Assembly: GCF_002879865.1 (NCBI RefSeq)
Contig: NZ_PNXY01000019.1
Coordinates: 1-64,000, forward strand
DNA: 64,000 bases
DNA from: Paraburkholderia rhynchosiae
Lineage (GTDB): Bacteria; Pseudomonadota; Gammaproteobacteria; Burkholderiales; Burkholderiaceae
Direction of reading: 5' to 3'
Shown: one piece after another, positions 8,451-16,637 of the stretch
Numbering within the stretch: position 1 is the first letter of the stretch
Layout of the letters: each line of letters opens with the position of its first letter
Made by a program: the position numbers and the translations under genes
The notes under the pieces: model-generated
Seen by the model: the letters and a program-made list of their open reading frames with translations, nothing else
Databases searched by the model: none
What the model was told of the DNA's origin: nothing

Positions 8451-9305
8451 ATGACAGGCAAATCGACATCCGCCGCTGTCTGGCTAATCACGGGCGTCTC
8501 GTCCGGTCTCGGCCGGGCCCTCGCTGAAGCAGTGCTCGCGCGCGGTGACAAGGTGGTCGGCACCGTGCGCAACCCGTCGCAGATCGAGGCATTCGAGCAG
8601 TTGTCTTCCACCGGCCTCGCGTACGCAATAGTGCTCGACGTGACCGACGCGTCAACCGTCCCGCACGCCATCGAGCAGGCGCTTGCCCGCGCAGGCCGCA
8701 TCGACGTGCTGGTGAATAACGCGGGATACGGCTTGTTCGGCGCGCTCGAAGAGGTGTCCGACGCCGAAGCGAGACAAGTGTTCGACACCAATTTCTTCGG
8801 CACCGTGAACACCATCCGGGCAGTGTTGCCGCATTTACGCGAGCGCGGCTCAGGGCACATCGTCAACCTGTCATCGGTCGCGGGGTTGATCGGCATTACG
8901 GGCTGCAGTTTCTATTGCGCTTCCAAGCATGCAGTCGAAGGCTTGTCAGAGTCTCTTTCACGAGAACTCAAGCCGTTCGGCGTACACGTCACGCTGGTTG
9001 AACCCGGCGGTTTTCGCACGAATTTTGCGGGCAGCTCGCTGCGGTGGAGCGAAGTCGCAGCACCTGCATATGCAGACACAGTCGGAAAAATGCGTGAGCA
9101 GATGACCCACTATCACGGCACACAGTCGGGGGATCCGACCAAGGCGGCTGCGGCGATCATCCAGGCGGTCTATGCCGAGGAGCCGCCGTTGAGGCTGGCT
9201 CTCGGGCCCGACGCGGTCGGCGTCGTGCGCAACAAACTTGCGGCGCTGCAGGAGAACCTCGACACGTGGCTCGATGTGTCGACCGCCACGGATTTCGCCC
9301 AATAG
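8451..9305 (+). CDS. SDR family oxidoreductase in the Lux-like operon
   Basis: A 284-residue classical SDR: ITGVSSGLGRALAEA (cofactor loop), NNAGYG, VNLSSVAG with the catalytic Ser, and YCASK. The substrate-binding tail PGGFRTNFAGSSL suggests a retinol-dehydrogenase-like or broad aldehyde/alcohol enzyme. It sits between the two LuxE-like genes with gaps of 32 and 23 bases. The obvious inference is that it interconverts the aldehyde made by the LuxC/LuxE pair with an alcohol. The start at 8451 is preceded by GAGAGAG. Confidence 0.82.
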   Translation: MTGKSTSAAVWLITGVSSGLGRALAEAVLARGDKVVGTVRNPSQIEAFEQLSSTGLAYAIVLDVTDASTVPHAIEQALARAGRIDVLVNNAGYGLFGALEEVSDAEARQVFDTNFFGTVNTIRAVLPHLRERGSGHIVNLSSVAGLIGITGCSFYCASKHAVEGLSESLSRELKPFGVHVTLVEPGGFRTNFAGSSLRWSEVAAPAYADTVGKMREQMTHYHGTQSGDPTKAAAAIIQAVYAEEPPLRLALGPDAVGVVRNKLAALQENLDTWLDVSTATDFAQ

Positions 9306-9328
9306 CGCCTCGTCACTTAGGAGACCCC

Positions 9329-10693
9329 ATGTCTGCCGTTGACCGCTTTTACGACCTTCTTGAACAGGATGTCGATCCGTTTCGCCAGCACCCCGACAAT
9401 CTTCGGGCGCTTCAACTGGCGGCGATGCGCGAGCGCTTTACCGAGCGCCGGGAACAGATCAGGCTCCTGAACCGTCGCGCAACCGACATGGGCATCGATG
9501 AGCTCCGCACCGAAGCCGATATGGTCCCGCTGCTGTTCGCACACCAGATTTACAAGAGTTACCCGGAGCAGTTCGTCGAGATCGGTCGATGGAAGCACTT
9601 GAACACCTGGCTACAAACACTGACGAGCCGGCCAGTGGTCGACGTCGATGTGGATGGTGTCGAGAACGTCGATAGCTGGATGGAGCGCCTGCGCGGCGCC
9701 GGCCACTACGTGTTCAGCTCGAGCGGCACCTCAGGTAAATGCAGTTTTATCAGCCAGACGCGCGCCGACATGGACCGCGTGACGGCGACGTGCGTGAAGC
9801 TCGGCGTGTATGGCAACAAGCTGATCGAGCGGGATTTCGGCAAGCGTCCGGTGTTTTTGATGATGCCGCCAAGCGGTGCCCATCGTCATATCGGTCCCGT
9901 CCTGAGCGCGGCCACGCAACTCGGCAGCGAAAGCACGTTGATGTTTGACGAGCCAGTGCTGGCATCGTCGACGATAGAGATGGGCCGCATGCGCCGCACG
10001 CTCGCAGATGGCAGCGCGAAGCCGAGTGCGATCGCGGCGTTTCAGGAGCAGGCTGCAAAGCGTCAGCAACATACAGGCGCGATGATCGACCGCTTTCTCG
10101 ACAAACTACTCGCTCACCGGGATGTGCCTGTGCTCGTGCAGGGCAACTGGTCTCTGCACTGGACGCTGGTCGATTTCGCGCGCCGGCGTGGCGTTGCCAA
10201 CGGCATCTGTCATCCGGAAACGGTCATCACCACAGGTGGCGGCTTGAAAGGCACGCAAGCCCCTGCGGATTTCCGCCAGCAGATCATCGACTTTTACGGC
10301 ATCAAGTCGGAGAACATCCAGAACAGCTATGGCATGTCGGAGATGATCGGCACCGGCCCATGGTCGGACGTGGCGCAAGGCTTCGCGATCTGTCCGTGGA
10401 TCGTTCCGTTTGTGCTTGATAAGGCCGGCGAAAAGTTGCTCAACCCTGCCGATGGAAGCGGAGTTGTTGAAGGCCGCTTCGCGTTCTTCGATCTGCTTGC
10501 CGAAGGGTATTGGGGCGGGTTCATCACGGGTGACAAGGTGACAGTCGACTTTTCGCCCCAAGGCGACACAGAGGGTTTGCAAGGACCGCTCATCAGGCAG
10601 GTCGGCCGTTATGCGGATCTCGAAGAGGGTGAAGACAAACTTTCGTGTGCGGGAACGATGGAATCATACGTTCGCGGCATGATCGAAGTCTGA
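9329..10693 (+). CDS. LuxE-like acyl-protein synthetase / acyl-adenylate enzyme, copy 2
   Basis: A 454-residue paralogue of the protein at 7030, with SSSGTSGK again at residues 130-137 and the same closing segment (DKLSCAGTMESYVRG). The start MSAVDRFYDLL follows TTAGGAGACCCC; the frame extends further upstream inside the SDR gene but without similarity. The two copies have diverged clearly in the middle and substrate-binding parts, so they probably do not duplicate one activity. It most likely activates a carboxylic acid for the LuxC-like reductase. Confidence 0.78.
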   Translation: MSAVDRFYDLLEQDVDPFRQHPDNLRALQLAAMRERFTERREQIRLLNRRATDMGIDELRTEADMVPLLFAHQIYKSYPEQFVEIGRWKHLNTWLQTLTSRPVVDVDVDGVENVDSWMERLRGAGHYVFSSSGTSGKCSFISQTRADMDRVTATCVKLGVYGNKLIERDFGKRPVFLMMPPSGAHRHIGPVLSAATQLGSESTLMFDEPVLASSTIEMGRMRRTLADGSAKPSAIAAFQEQAAKRQQHTGAMIDRFLDKLLAHRDVPVLVQGNWSLHWTLVDFARRRGVANGICHPETVITTGGGLKGTQAPADFRQQIIDFYGIKSENIQNSYGMSEMIGTGPWSDVAQGFAICPWIVPFVLDKAGEKLLNPADGSGVVEGRFAFFDLLAEGYWGGFITGDKVTVDFSPQGDTEGLQGPLIRQVGRYADLEEGEDKLSCAGTMESYVRGMIEV

Positions 10694-10782
10694 CGGTTCA
10701 GCCTGTGCACTCACCTATCTCAGCACCGGCCGCGCCGCGATCAATACACAATCCTTCGAAAGACCCCATACCAGCCGACACC

Positions 10783-12306
10783 GTGAACGCCGAGAAAGGA
10801 GCCGTAAAGAATCGCCGCATTATCACGGTGTCGATCATGCTGGCCACGTTGATGCAAACGCTCGACAGCACGATTGCCAATGTCGCCCTTCCGCACATGC
10901 AGGGTGCACTCGCAGCGTCGCAGGATGAAATCGTCTGGGTTCTTACCTCGTACATTGTCGCGGCGGCGATCGCCACACCGCTCACCGGATGGTTCACCGA
11001 CCGCCTTGGTTTGAAGCGTCTGCTCGTCGTTTCCATTGCTGGCTTCACGATGGCTTCGGGACTATGCGGTATTTCCGCTTCGCTTCAGCAGATCGTGCTG
11101 TCGCGCGTGCTGCAAGGCGTGTTTGGAGCTGCGCTGGTACCTCTCGCGCAGTCGATCCTGCTCGATATCAATCCACGCGAAAAGCAGGGCCAGGCGATGT
11201 CCGTGTGGGGCATGGGCGTGATGATCGGCCCCATCATCGGCCCGACTCTCGGCGGATGGCTCACGGACAGCTATAACTGGCGCTGGGTATTCTTCATCAA
11301 CCTGCCCGTCGGCTTACTCGCGCTAGCCGGCATCCTGGTCTCGCTCCCGGCTCGCGATGATCGCCAGAAGCGCAGTTTCGATTTCGTGGGTTTCATCACG
11401 CTGGGGGTGGCAATCGGCGCCTTCCAGGCGATGCTCGATCGCGGCGATCAGCTCGACTGGTTCGGCTCACTGGAAATTCGCATCGAAGCCGTGATTGCCG
11501 CTATCGCATTTGCGTTTTTTATCGTGCACACGGCGACCGCCGGTCCGCGATCGTTCTTTCGCTACCAATTGCTGTGGGATCGCAACTTTGCCACCGGCAT
11601 CGGCTTCATCTTCGTCATCGGTGCGGTGCTCTACGCCACCCGTGCGCTGATTCCGCCCATGCTGCAAAATCTGATGAACTATCCTGTCGCGACGACGGGC
11701 CTCGTCACCGCGCCAGGCGGTCTCGGTACGATGATCGCGATGCTGATCGCCGGGCGCCTTGTCGGCAAAGTCGATCTGCGGCTTTCATTGCTATGTGGCT
11801 TCGCCGTATCCGCGTTTTCGCTATGGCAGATGACGCAATACACCATCGTGCTGGCACGCTCCGATATTGTCTGGCCGGGGCTGATTCAAGGCTTTGGTCT
11901 GGGTTTGGTGTTTGTGCCGCTGAGTGCGGCATCGTTCTCGACATTGACGCCGGAACTGCGCGCGGACGGCACTGCGATTTACAGCCTGATGCGCAACCTC
12001 GGGAGCAGCATCGGCATCTCCGTTGTGCAGTCAATCGTGTCGCGCAATACTCAGGTTTCTCATGCTGCACTTGCCGAACACGTGACGGCATTTAATCCGC
12101 TGCTGCGACAACAGTTCGACGTTTCTTCGCAAGCCTCGATGGCGACGCTCGACGCAATCATCACGCAACAGGCATCGATGATCGCGCACATCGATGCCTT
12201 CAAGCTAATGCTATTCGCTACGCTGGCCGTGATTCCGTTGCTTGCCCTGATTCGTCCGACGCACCAGCATGTTGCCGGCGAGATTGCGCACGTCGCGCTC
12301 GACTAG
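10783..12306 (+). CDS. DHA2 family MFS transporter (EmrB/QacA type)
   Basis: About 507 residues with 14 predicted membrane spans. TMS1 carries LDSTIANVALP, the loop after TMS2 GWFTDRLGLKRLL (motif A), and TMS5 GPIIGPTLGGWLTD (motif C of drug:proton antiporters). These transporters export lipophilic compounds across the inner membrane. It follows the Lux-like operon by under 100 bases and precedes a TetR gene by 75, a common efflux pump/regulator pairing; it may remove toxic aldehyde or terpenoid intermediates. The start is uncertain: GTG codons at 10705 and 10783 are both possible and neither has a strong ribosome binding site. Confidence 0.82.
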   Translation: MNAEKGAVKNRRIITVSIMLATLMQTLDSTIANVALPHMQGALAASQDEIVWVLTSYIVAAAIATPLTGWFTDRLGLKRLLVVSIAGFTMASGLCGISASLQQIVLSRVLQGVFGAALVPLAQSILLDINPREKQGQAMSVWGMGVMIGPIIGPTLGGWLTDSYNWRWVFFINLPVGLLALAGILVSLPARDDRQKRSFDFVGFITLGVAIGAFQAMLDRGDQLDWFGSLEIRIEAVIAAIAFAFFIVHTATAGPRSFFRYQLLWDRNFATGIGFIFVIGAVLYATRALIPPMLQNLMNYPVATTGLVTAPGGLGTMIAMLIAGRLVGKVDLRLSLLCGFAVSAFSLWQMTQYTIVLARSDIVWPGLIQGFGLGLVFVPLSAASFSTLTPELRADGTAIYSLMRNLGSSIGISVVQSIVSRNTQVSHAALAEHVTAFNPLLRQQFDVSSQASMATLDAIITQQASMIAHIDAFKLMLFATLAVIPLLALIRPTHQHVAGEIAHVALD

Positions 12307-12381
12307 CGTTATGGCCGCCCTACTGGCGGACTGCCAGGGAGGTGAGTACACTTTCACTTTCCCCCTGGTAGCTAGCTGCCC

Positions 12382-13092
12382 ATGGCTAAATCTCCGGCAC
12401 GCCATCCTTCACCCGTACCTCCAGTCGGCGCCGTAATGGCCACAGCCGCTCCACGCGCCGCGGGCCGGCCTACACAAGACGCCGCGGCCGAACTGCGCGA
12501 AAGACTGCTGAGCGCAGCCACGCAGATTTTTCGTGCGGAAGGATTCGGTGCAGCCAGAGTGGAAGAAATAGCTGCTCTCGCCGGGATCAGCAAAACAACC
12601 GTCTACCGGCAGTTCGGCACGAAAGAGGATCTGTTTCGCGCCGCGATCTCGCATGGCATGCAGGATTTACGAGGCAGGATCGAGCAGTTGCTCAAACCGT
12701 CTCGCGAGTTCGAGAAGACGCTGTCGCTCCTTTTGCGCACATTGACTGAGCATATGGCGGCCACGGACACGATTCAAATTACCCGTGTCGTGGTTGGAGA
12801 ATCGAATCGCTTTCCGGATGTGGCGAATGGGTTCGTTCGGTATGTCAACGAGATGCTCGAACCGGTAGCGGAGTTCATCGCCTCGGCCGCTCGCGGTGGC
12901 ACGATCAAGGTGGATGACGCACCTGCGGCTGCGCGTGACCTGCTCACGCTAGTGGCGGGCAGCACGGAAGTATTGATGGGCATTCCGACTACGCGCGCAC
13001 ATCGCGAACAGCGTGCCGCACACATTCAGCAGTTGCTGCTGTCGGCCTGGAGGTACACGCAATCCAGCCAGACTCACGAGCCACAGGTCTAG
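12382..13092 (+). CDS. TetR/AcrR family transcriptional regulator
   Basis: A 236-residue regulator with an N-terminal helix-turn-helix, VEEIAALAGISKTTVYRQFG at about residues 54-73, and a C-terminal ligand domain with a TetR_C-like helix set (EHMAATDTIQITRVVVGES). It is co-directional with the DHA2 exporter and probably regulates it and/or the upstream operon. ATG codons at 12382 and 12436 are both possible starts. Its stop overlaps a hairpin shared with the convergent thioesterase gene. Confidence 0.82.
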   Translation: MAKSPARHPSPVPPVGAVMATAAPRAAGRPTQDAAAELRERLLSAATQIFRAEGFGAARVEEIAALAGISKTTVYRQFGTKEDLFRAAISHGMQDLRGRIEQLLKPSREFEKTLSLLLRTLTEHMAATDTIQITRVVVGESNRFPDVANGFVRYVNEMLEPVAEFIASAARGGTIKVDDAPAAARDLLTLVAGSTEVLMGIPTTRAHREQRAAHIQQLLLSAWRYTQSSQTHEPQV

Positions 13093-13109
13093 AGCGGCCA
13101 GCCGCTCTA
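13090..13109. terminator. Shared hairpin between convergent stops
   Basis: TAGAGCGGC (13090-13098) and GCCGCTCTA (13101-13109) form a perfect 9-bp stem with a two-base CA loop. It contains the TAG stop of the TetR gene and, on the other strand, the TAG stop of the thioesterase gene. There is no T-run on either side, so it may slow or stabilise rather than strictly terminate both transcripts. Confidence 0.45.
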
Positions 13110-13577
13110 CGCATCCATCTGCCCCATGACCTGGAATTGTGCCGACACTTGAGCAATACGCTGACCGTTCGCCCAGATCAGACAATCTGAAAAGACCACG
13201 CGCTTACCGGACCGAAGCACGTCCACATGCGCCTCGACCCAGTCACCGGGCTGAGCGCCACCTAAGAAATTAACTGTCAGATTGGTCGTCAACACCTTGA
13301 GTGCGGGTTGGCGCGAATACTTGCTCGCCCATGTGATGGCGGTGTCAGCCAGCATGCAGACCATCCCACCATGCATCATCTGCCCAAGGTTGCGGTGTTT
13401 CTCGCGCATGCGCATGCCGACCACATGGCCACGCTCGTTTTTCCTGTACCAGATCGCGCCGACGAGCTCATGGAATGGGCCGAACGTCGGCATCAGCTGA
13501 AACCCCTCGGGAATCCGATCGTCGCCATCGTGATCAGCGTGCTCGGCGTGGGCAACGGCAGTGAGGTGGGCTTGCAT
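13107..13577 (-). CDS. PaaI-type hotdog thioesterase
   Basis: A 156-residue single hotdog domain. MMHGGMVCMLADTAITWAS contains the HGG signature and the catalytic Asp of the PaaI/YdiI-like acyl-CoA thioesterases, followed by the beta-sheet half LTTNLTVNFLGGAQPGDWVE. It would release CoA from stalled acyl-CoA intermediates in the cytoplasm. The start at 13577 follows GAGGACT. It is divergent from the old-yellow-enzyme gene and convergent with the TetR gene. Confidence 0.83.
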   Translation of the reverse strand: MQAHLTAVAHAEHADHDGDDRIPEGFQLMPTFGPFHELVGAIWYRKNERGHVVGMRMREKHRNLGQMMHGGMVCMLADTAITWASKYSRQPALKVLTTNLTVNFLGGAQPGDWVEAHVDVLRSGKRVVFSDCLIWANGQRIAQVSAQFQVMGQMDA

Positions 13578-13709
13578 TGACGTAGTCCTCTGTCGGGTCG
13601 ATAGGCATCGTCTTTTGATGTCTTTGGGCATGGCACGACGCGCTGTTTCACCATAAAATGTAGCGTATCATTATTCGCACGTAAGTCAACTATACGCACG
13701 GAGACAACG

Positions 13710-14861
13710 GTGATCACAGCACCCCTATTTGCGCCACTGTCGGTCCGCGGAATCACGCTGGCAAATCGCGTCGTGATGTCGCCCATGACACGCGGCTTTT
13801 CTCCTGACGGACTGCCTGGGCCCGATGTCGCTTCGTATTATCGGAGGCGCGCTGAGGGCGAGACCGGACTCATCATTACTGAAGGTGTCGGGATCGATCA
13901 TCCGTCGGCGCTCGGCGAAGCCGGACTCGGTGAGAATTCGATTCCCATGCTGACGGGGCCCGAATCGGTCGAAGCATGGCGCCTCGTGACCGATGCGGTC
14001 CACGCAAGCGGAGGTGTGATTTTTCCCCAGTTGTGGCACATGGGTCCGATGAAAGAAGCAAACACCGGACCTGTGCCCGCCGCTGCCCCAATGCGGCCAT
14101 CTGGCCTATGGGGACCACGGGGAGGCCTGACGTCACTCGACGCCGGCTATCTTGACCGAGTGCAGCCTGCCACCCGACCAATGACCGACGAGGAAATCGC
14201 CGACGTCATTGCAGCCTATCGCCGAAGCGCGTCGTATGCAAAAAACGCGGGATTCGACGGAATTGCCCTTCACGGCGGTCACGGCTATCTGGTCGATTCG
14301 TTCCTGTGGAGCGAGACCAACCAGCGCACAGATGCGTGGGGTAAAGACCTCGTCGCGAGGAGCCGCTTCGCGGCGGAAGTAGTCCGCGAAATCCGCGCGG
14401 AAATCGGCGAAACCATGCCGATAAGTTTTCGCTTTTCGCAGTGGAAACAGCAGGATTTCAAGGCGCGTCTCGCCAGCACGCCCGAAGAGCTCGAACAGAT
14501 TCTCGCGCCGCTCGCTGACGCCGGCGTCGATATTTTCGAAGCAAGCACACGGTATTTCAACCGCCCGGAGTTCGCAGGCTCCGATATGAACCTTGCCGGC
14601 TGGGCAAAGAAGGTGACTGGCAAGCTCTCGATGACCGTAGGCGGCATTGGAATCAATAAGGGCTACTATGATTCCATGGCCGGCGCGGAAACGGTAGCGC
14701 AGCCCGACCTTACGCCATTGCTCGATCGCTTCATGCGCAACGAGTTCGATCTGGTCGGCGTGGGCCGGTCATTGCTGCATGACGCTAACTGGACCCGTCG
14801 CGCGCGTTTAGGTGAACCCTTCCTCGGGTTCAACACGGATTCACTGGCCCGGTTGATCTGA
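13710..14861 (+). CDS. NADH:flavin oxidoreductase, old yellow enzyme family
   Basis: A 383-residue FMN-dependent TIM-barrel protein. The start is a GTG at 13710 after ACGGAGACAACG. N-terminal LFAPLSVRGITLANRVVMSP, the substrate-binding LHGGHGYLVDSFLW with the paired histidines, and the phosphate-binding LVGVGRSLL near the C-terminus define the family. Members reduce the C=C bond of alpha,beta-unsaturated ketones or dienoyl-CoAs, which would suit unsaturated cyclic ketones made by the KstD-like enzyme of this island. It is transcribed alone, divergent from the thioesterase. Confidence 0.87.
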   Translation: MITAPLFAPLSVRGITLANRVVMSPMTRGFSPDGLPGPDVASYYRRRAEGETGLIITEGVGIDHPSALGEAGLGENSIPMLTGPESVEAWRLVTDAVHASGGVIFPQLWHMGPMKEANTGPVPAAAPMRPSGLWGPRGGLTSLDAGYLDRVQPATRPMTDEEIADVIAAYRRSASYAKNAGFDGIALHGGHGYLVDSFLWSETNQRTDAWGKDLVARSRFAAEVVREIRAEIGETMPISFRFSQWKQQDFKARLASTPEELEQILAPLADAGVDIFEASTRYFNRPEFAGSDMNLAGWAKKVTGKLSMTVGGIGINKGYYDSMAGAETVAQPDLTPLLDRFMRNEFDLVGVGRSLLHDANWTRRARLGEPFLGFNTDSLARLI

Positions 14862-14969
14862 TCCGGGCAGTTCTCGTACGCGAATCTGCCGGCGCCCGCA
14901 AGGCTCGGCAGTGCGTCCCTTGCTGCAGTCAAAACATGCCACAGCAAAGGCGCTTCAGTGGCGACTAAG

Positions 14970-15656
14970 CTACGAGCGCCCGGTAACCGGAATCGATGCG
15001 CCGGTCACAGCGGATGCCGCAGGCGTTATGAGAAAGAGAATGACGGCTGCGATGTCTGCCGGCTGCACCCAGCGCGAGAAATCCGCATCGGGCATATCCT
15101 TGCGGTTTTGCGGCGTATCGATGACACCCGGAAGGACTGCGTTGACCGTCATCCCGCGATCCTTGACCTCGTCGGCGAGTGCCTCGGTGAAGCGCAACAC
15201 GCCGGCCTTCGATGCCGCATAGGCGCCCATGCCCGCGCCGGCCCGCAGCGCCGCGCCGGCACCCACATTGACGATGCGTGCGCCCTGCGCTCCATTCGCG
15301 AAATGCTCCAACGCCGCTCTCGACGCGGTCACAGACGTGCGCACATTCATCTGATACATCGCATCCCATGTGTCCAGATTGCTGTCCGCCAATGTTTCCC
15401 AGCGAAAACCACCGGCCACGTTGATCAATGCGTTCAAAGGTCCGACACGCTCGGCCACTAACGACATGGCCTTGCGTGCGCTGACCAGATCTGTCAGATC
15501 GACGCCGCCAAACCGCGATTGCCCGTCCTGGGGGGATACGTCAGGCGCCAGCGCCCGATCCAGCAGTGCAACACTCCAGCCATCGGCTGCGAACGCGTTG
15601 CCGACGGCCCGACCAAGCGTTCCAAACCCTCCAGTCACCACCACTACACGTTGCAT
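14970..15656 (-). CDS. SDR family protein with altered catalytic serine
   Basis: A 228-residue short SDR with VTGGFGTLGRAVG as cofactor loop and YAASK as the Tyr-Lys pair. At the usual catalytic serine position (VN-x-SS in most SDRs) it reads VNVGAGAAL, so the serine is absent; activity may be reduced or another residue may substitute. A good CAGGAG site precedes the ATG at 15656. It lies 48 bases downstream of the crotonase at 15705 on the same strand, so the two are probably one operon. It may act as a 3-hydroxyacyl-CoA dehydrogenase, but that is inference. Confidence 0.78.
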   Translation of the reverse strand: MQRVVVVTGGFGTLGRAVGNAFAADGWSVALLDRALAPDVSPQDGQSRFGGVDLTDLVSARKAMSLVAERVGPLNALINVAGGFRWETLADSNLDTWDAMYQMNVRTSVTASRAALEHFANGAQGARIVNVGAGAALRAGAGMGAYAASKAGVLRFTEALADEVKDRGMTVNAVLPGVIDTPQNRKDMPDADFSRWVQPADIAAVILFLITPAASAVTGASIPVTGRS

Positions 15657-15704
15657 TGGGCACTCCTGTTAACAAGCTGCGCGCGACAGTGAAGCGAGCA
15701 CGAC

Positions 15705-16499
15705 TTAGCGGCCTTTGAATACCGGATCACGCTTCTCGCGAAACGCATTCACCGCTTCCTGATGGTCTTCCGTCTGATTCGATAAAGCCTCGTAGGCAAT
15801 CGACGCATCGAGTATCGAATGGGCAAGTTGTTTCAAACCGATATTGATCGATGTCTTGGTCCACTGAATGGCTTGCGACGCGCCCGTGGCCAGCCGCTTC
15901 GCCATGGCATCGACAACCGCATCGAGTTCGTCCGCGGGAACGGCACGATTGATCAATCCGAGACGAGCTGCCTCTTCAGCCCCAAGCAGATCGCCGGTCA
16001 ACAGGTACTCCTTGGCCTTCGCGTAGCCGATCAATTGCGGCCAGATCACAGCGCCGCCGTCTCCGGCGACGAAACCGACCTTCACATGCGGATCGCCGAT
16101 TTTCGCGTGGTTCGCTGCATAACTCAGATCAGCGAACAGCGCGATGGTCGCCCCGAGTCCCACTGCATGACCATTGATCTTCGCGATCACCGGCTTCGGA
16201 CAATCGAGCATCGAGAAGATGATCTTTTTCGCACGCTGCATGCCGGCGAGAAACAACGATTGATCGTCGATGACTTTCTGCATGTGTTCAATATCGCCGC
16301 CCGCACTGAATGCGCGGCCCGCGCCGGTGAGCACCACCACCCGCGTTTGCGGATCTTCCGCGACGTCCGCGAAGAGCCGCGACATTTCGATATCCATCTG
16401 TTCGTCGAAGGCGTTCAAAGTGTCGGGCCGGTTCAGCGTGACGGTAAGAACGCCACCATCGCGCTCGAGCAGCAACGCCTGATAATCCAGTAAGTTCAT
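15705..16499 (-). CDS. Enoyl-CoA hydratase/isomerase family protein lacking the canonical glutamate pair
   Basis: A 264-residue crotonase fold with the oxyanion-hole segments AGRAFSAGGDI and GHAVGLGATIALFADL. Neither canonical hydratase glutamate is present (GLGATIAL instead of a GGGCEL-type motif, and no PE before GFVAGDGG). Instead it has H138 and D147 in DPHVKVGFVAGD, the same nine-residue spacing as the His145/Asp154 pair of 6-oxocamphor hydrolase. This suggests C-C hydrolase or other non-hydratase chemistry, though GDGG-type crotonases are widespread and mostly uncharacterised. It is separated from the amidohydrolase gene by a terminator-like hairpin. Confidence 0.8.
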   Translation of the reverse strand: MNLLDYQALLLERDGGVLTVTLNRPDTLNAFDEQMDIEMSRLFADVAEDPQTRVVVLTGAGRAFSAGGDIEHMQKVIDDQSLFLAGMQRAKKIIFSMLDCPKPVIAKINGHAVGLGATIALFADLSYAANHAKIGDPHVKVGFVAGDGGAVIWPQLIGYAKAKEYLLTGDLLGAEEAARLGLINRAVPADELDAVVDAMAKRLATGASQAIQWTKTSINIGLKQLAHSILDASIAYEALSNQTEDHQEAVNAFREKRDPVFKGR

Positions 16500-16578
16500 G
16501 GCTAGCCTGTCCAGAGTGACGCGAACGCGCGGGACGTCGCAAGCTTACCCGCTGTCGCTTCTATCTTTATGGGTCGAA

Positions 16579-16613
16579 CAAAAACCGCTCGAGGCGCGTA
16601 AAACACGCGCCTC
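16579..16613 (-). terminator. Rho-independent terminator after the amidohydrolase gene
   Basis: On the minus strand GAGGCGCGT and ACGCGCCTC (16591-16599 with 16605-16613) form a perfect 9-bp GC-rich stem with a 5-base loop. A T5 tract (16580-16584) follows the stem after about six bases. It lies just downstream of the amidohydrolase stop at 16638. The offset of the T-tract makes it imperfect. Confidence 0.55.
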
Positions 16614-16637
16614 TTCACTGCCCGGACATCCGGACGA

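Noticed and set aside
5570..10693. A bioluminescence (lux) operon
   Set aside because: No luxA or luxB homologue is present; the LuxE-like proteins are longer than Vibrio LuxE and an SDR replaces the luciferase genes.
13663..13697. GCGTAT...ATACGC inverted repeat between thioesterase and OYE genes
   Set aside because: Arms are only six bases with a 23-base spacer, which is within what chance would give.
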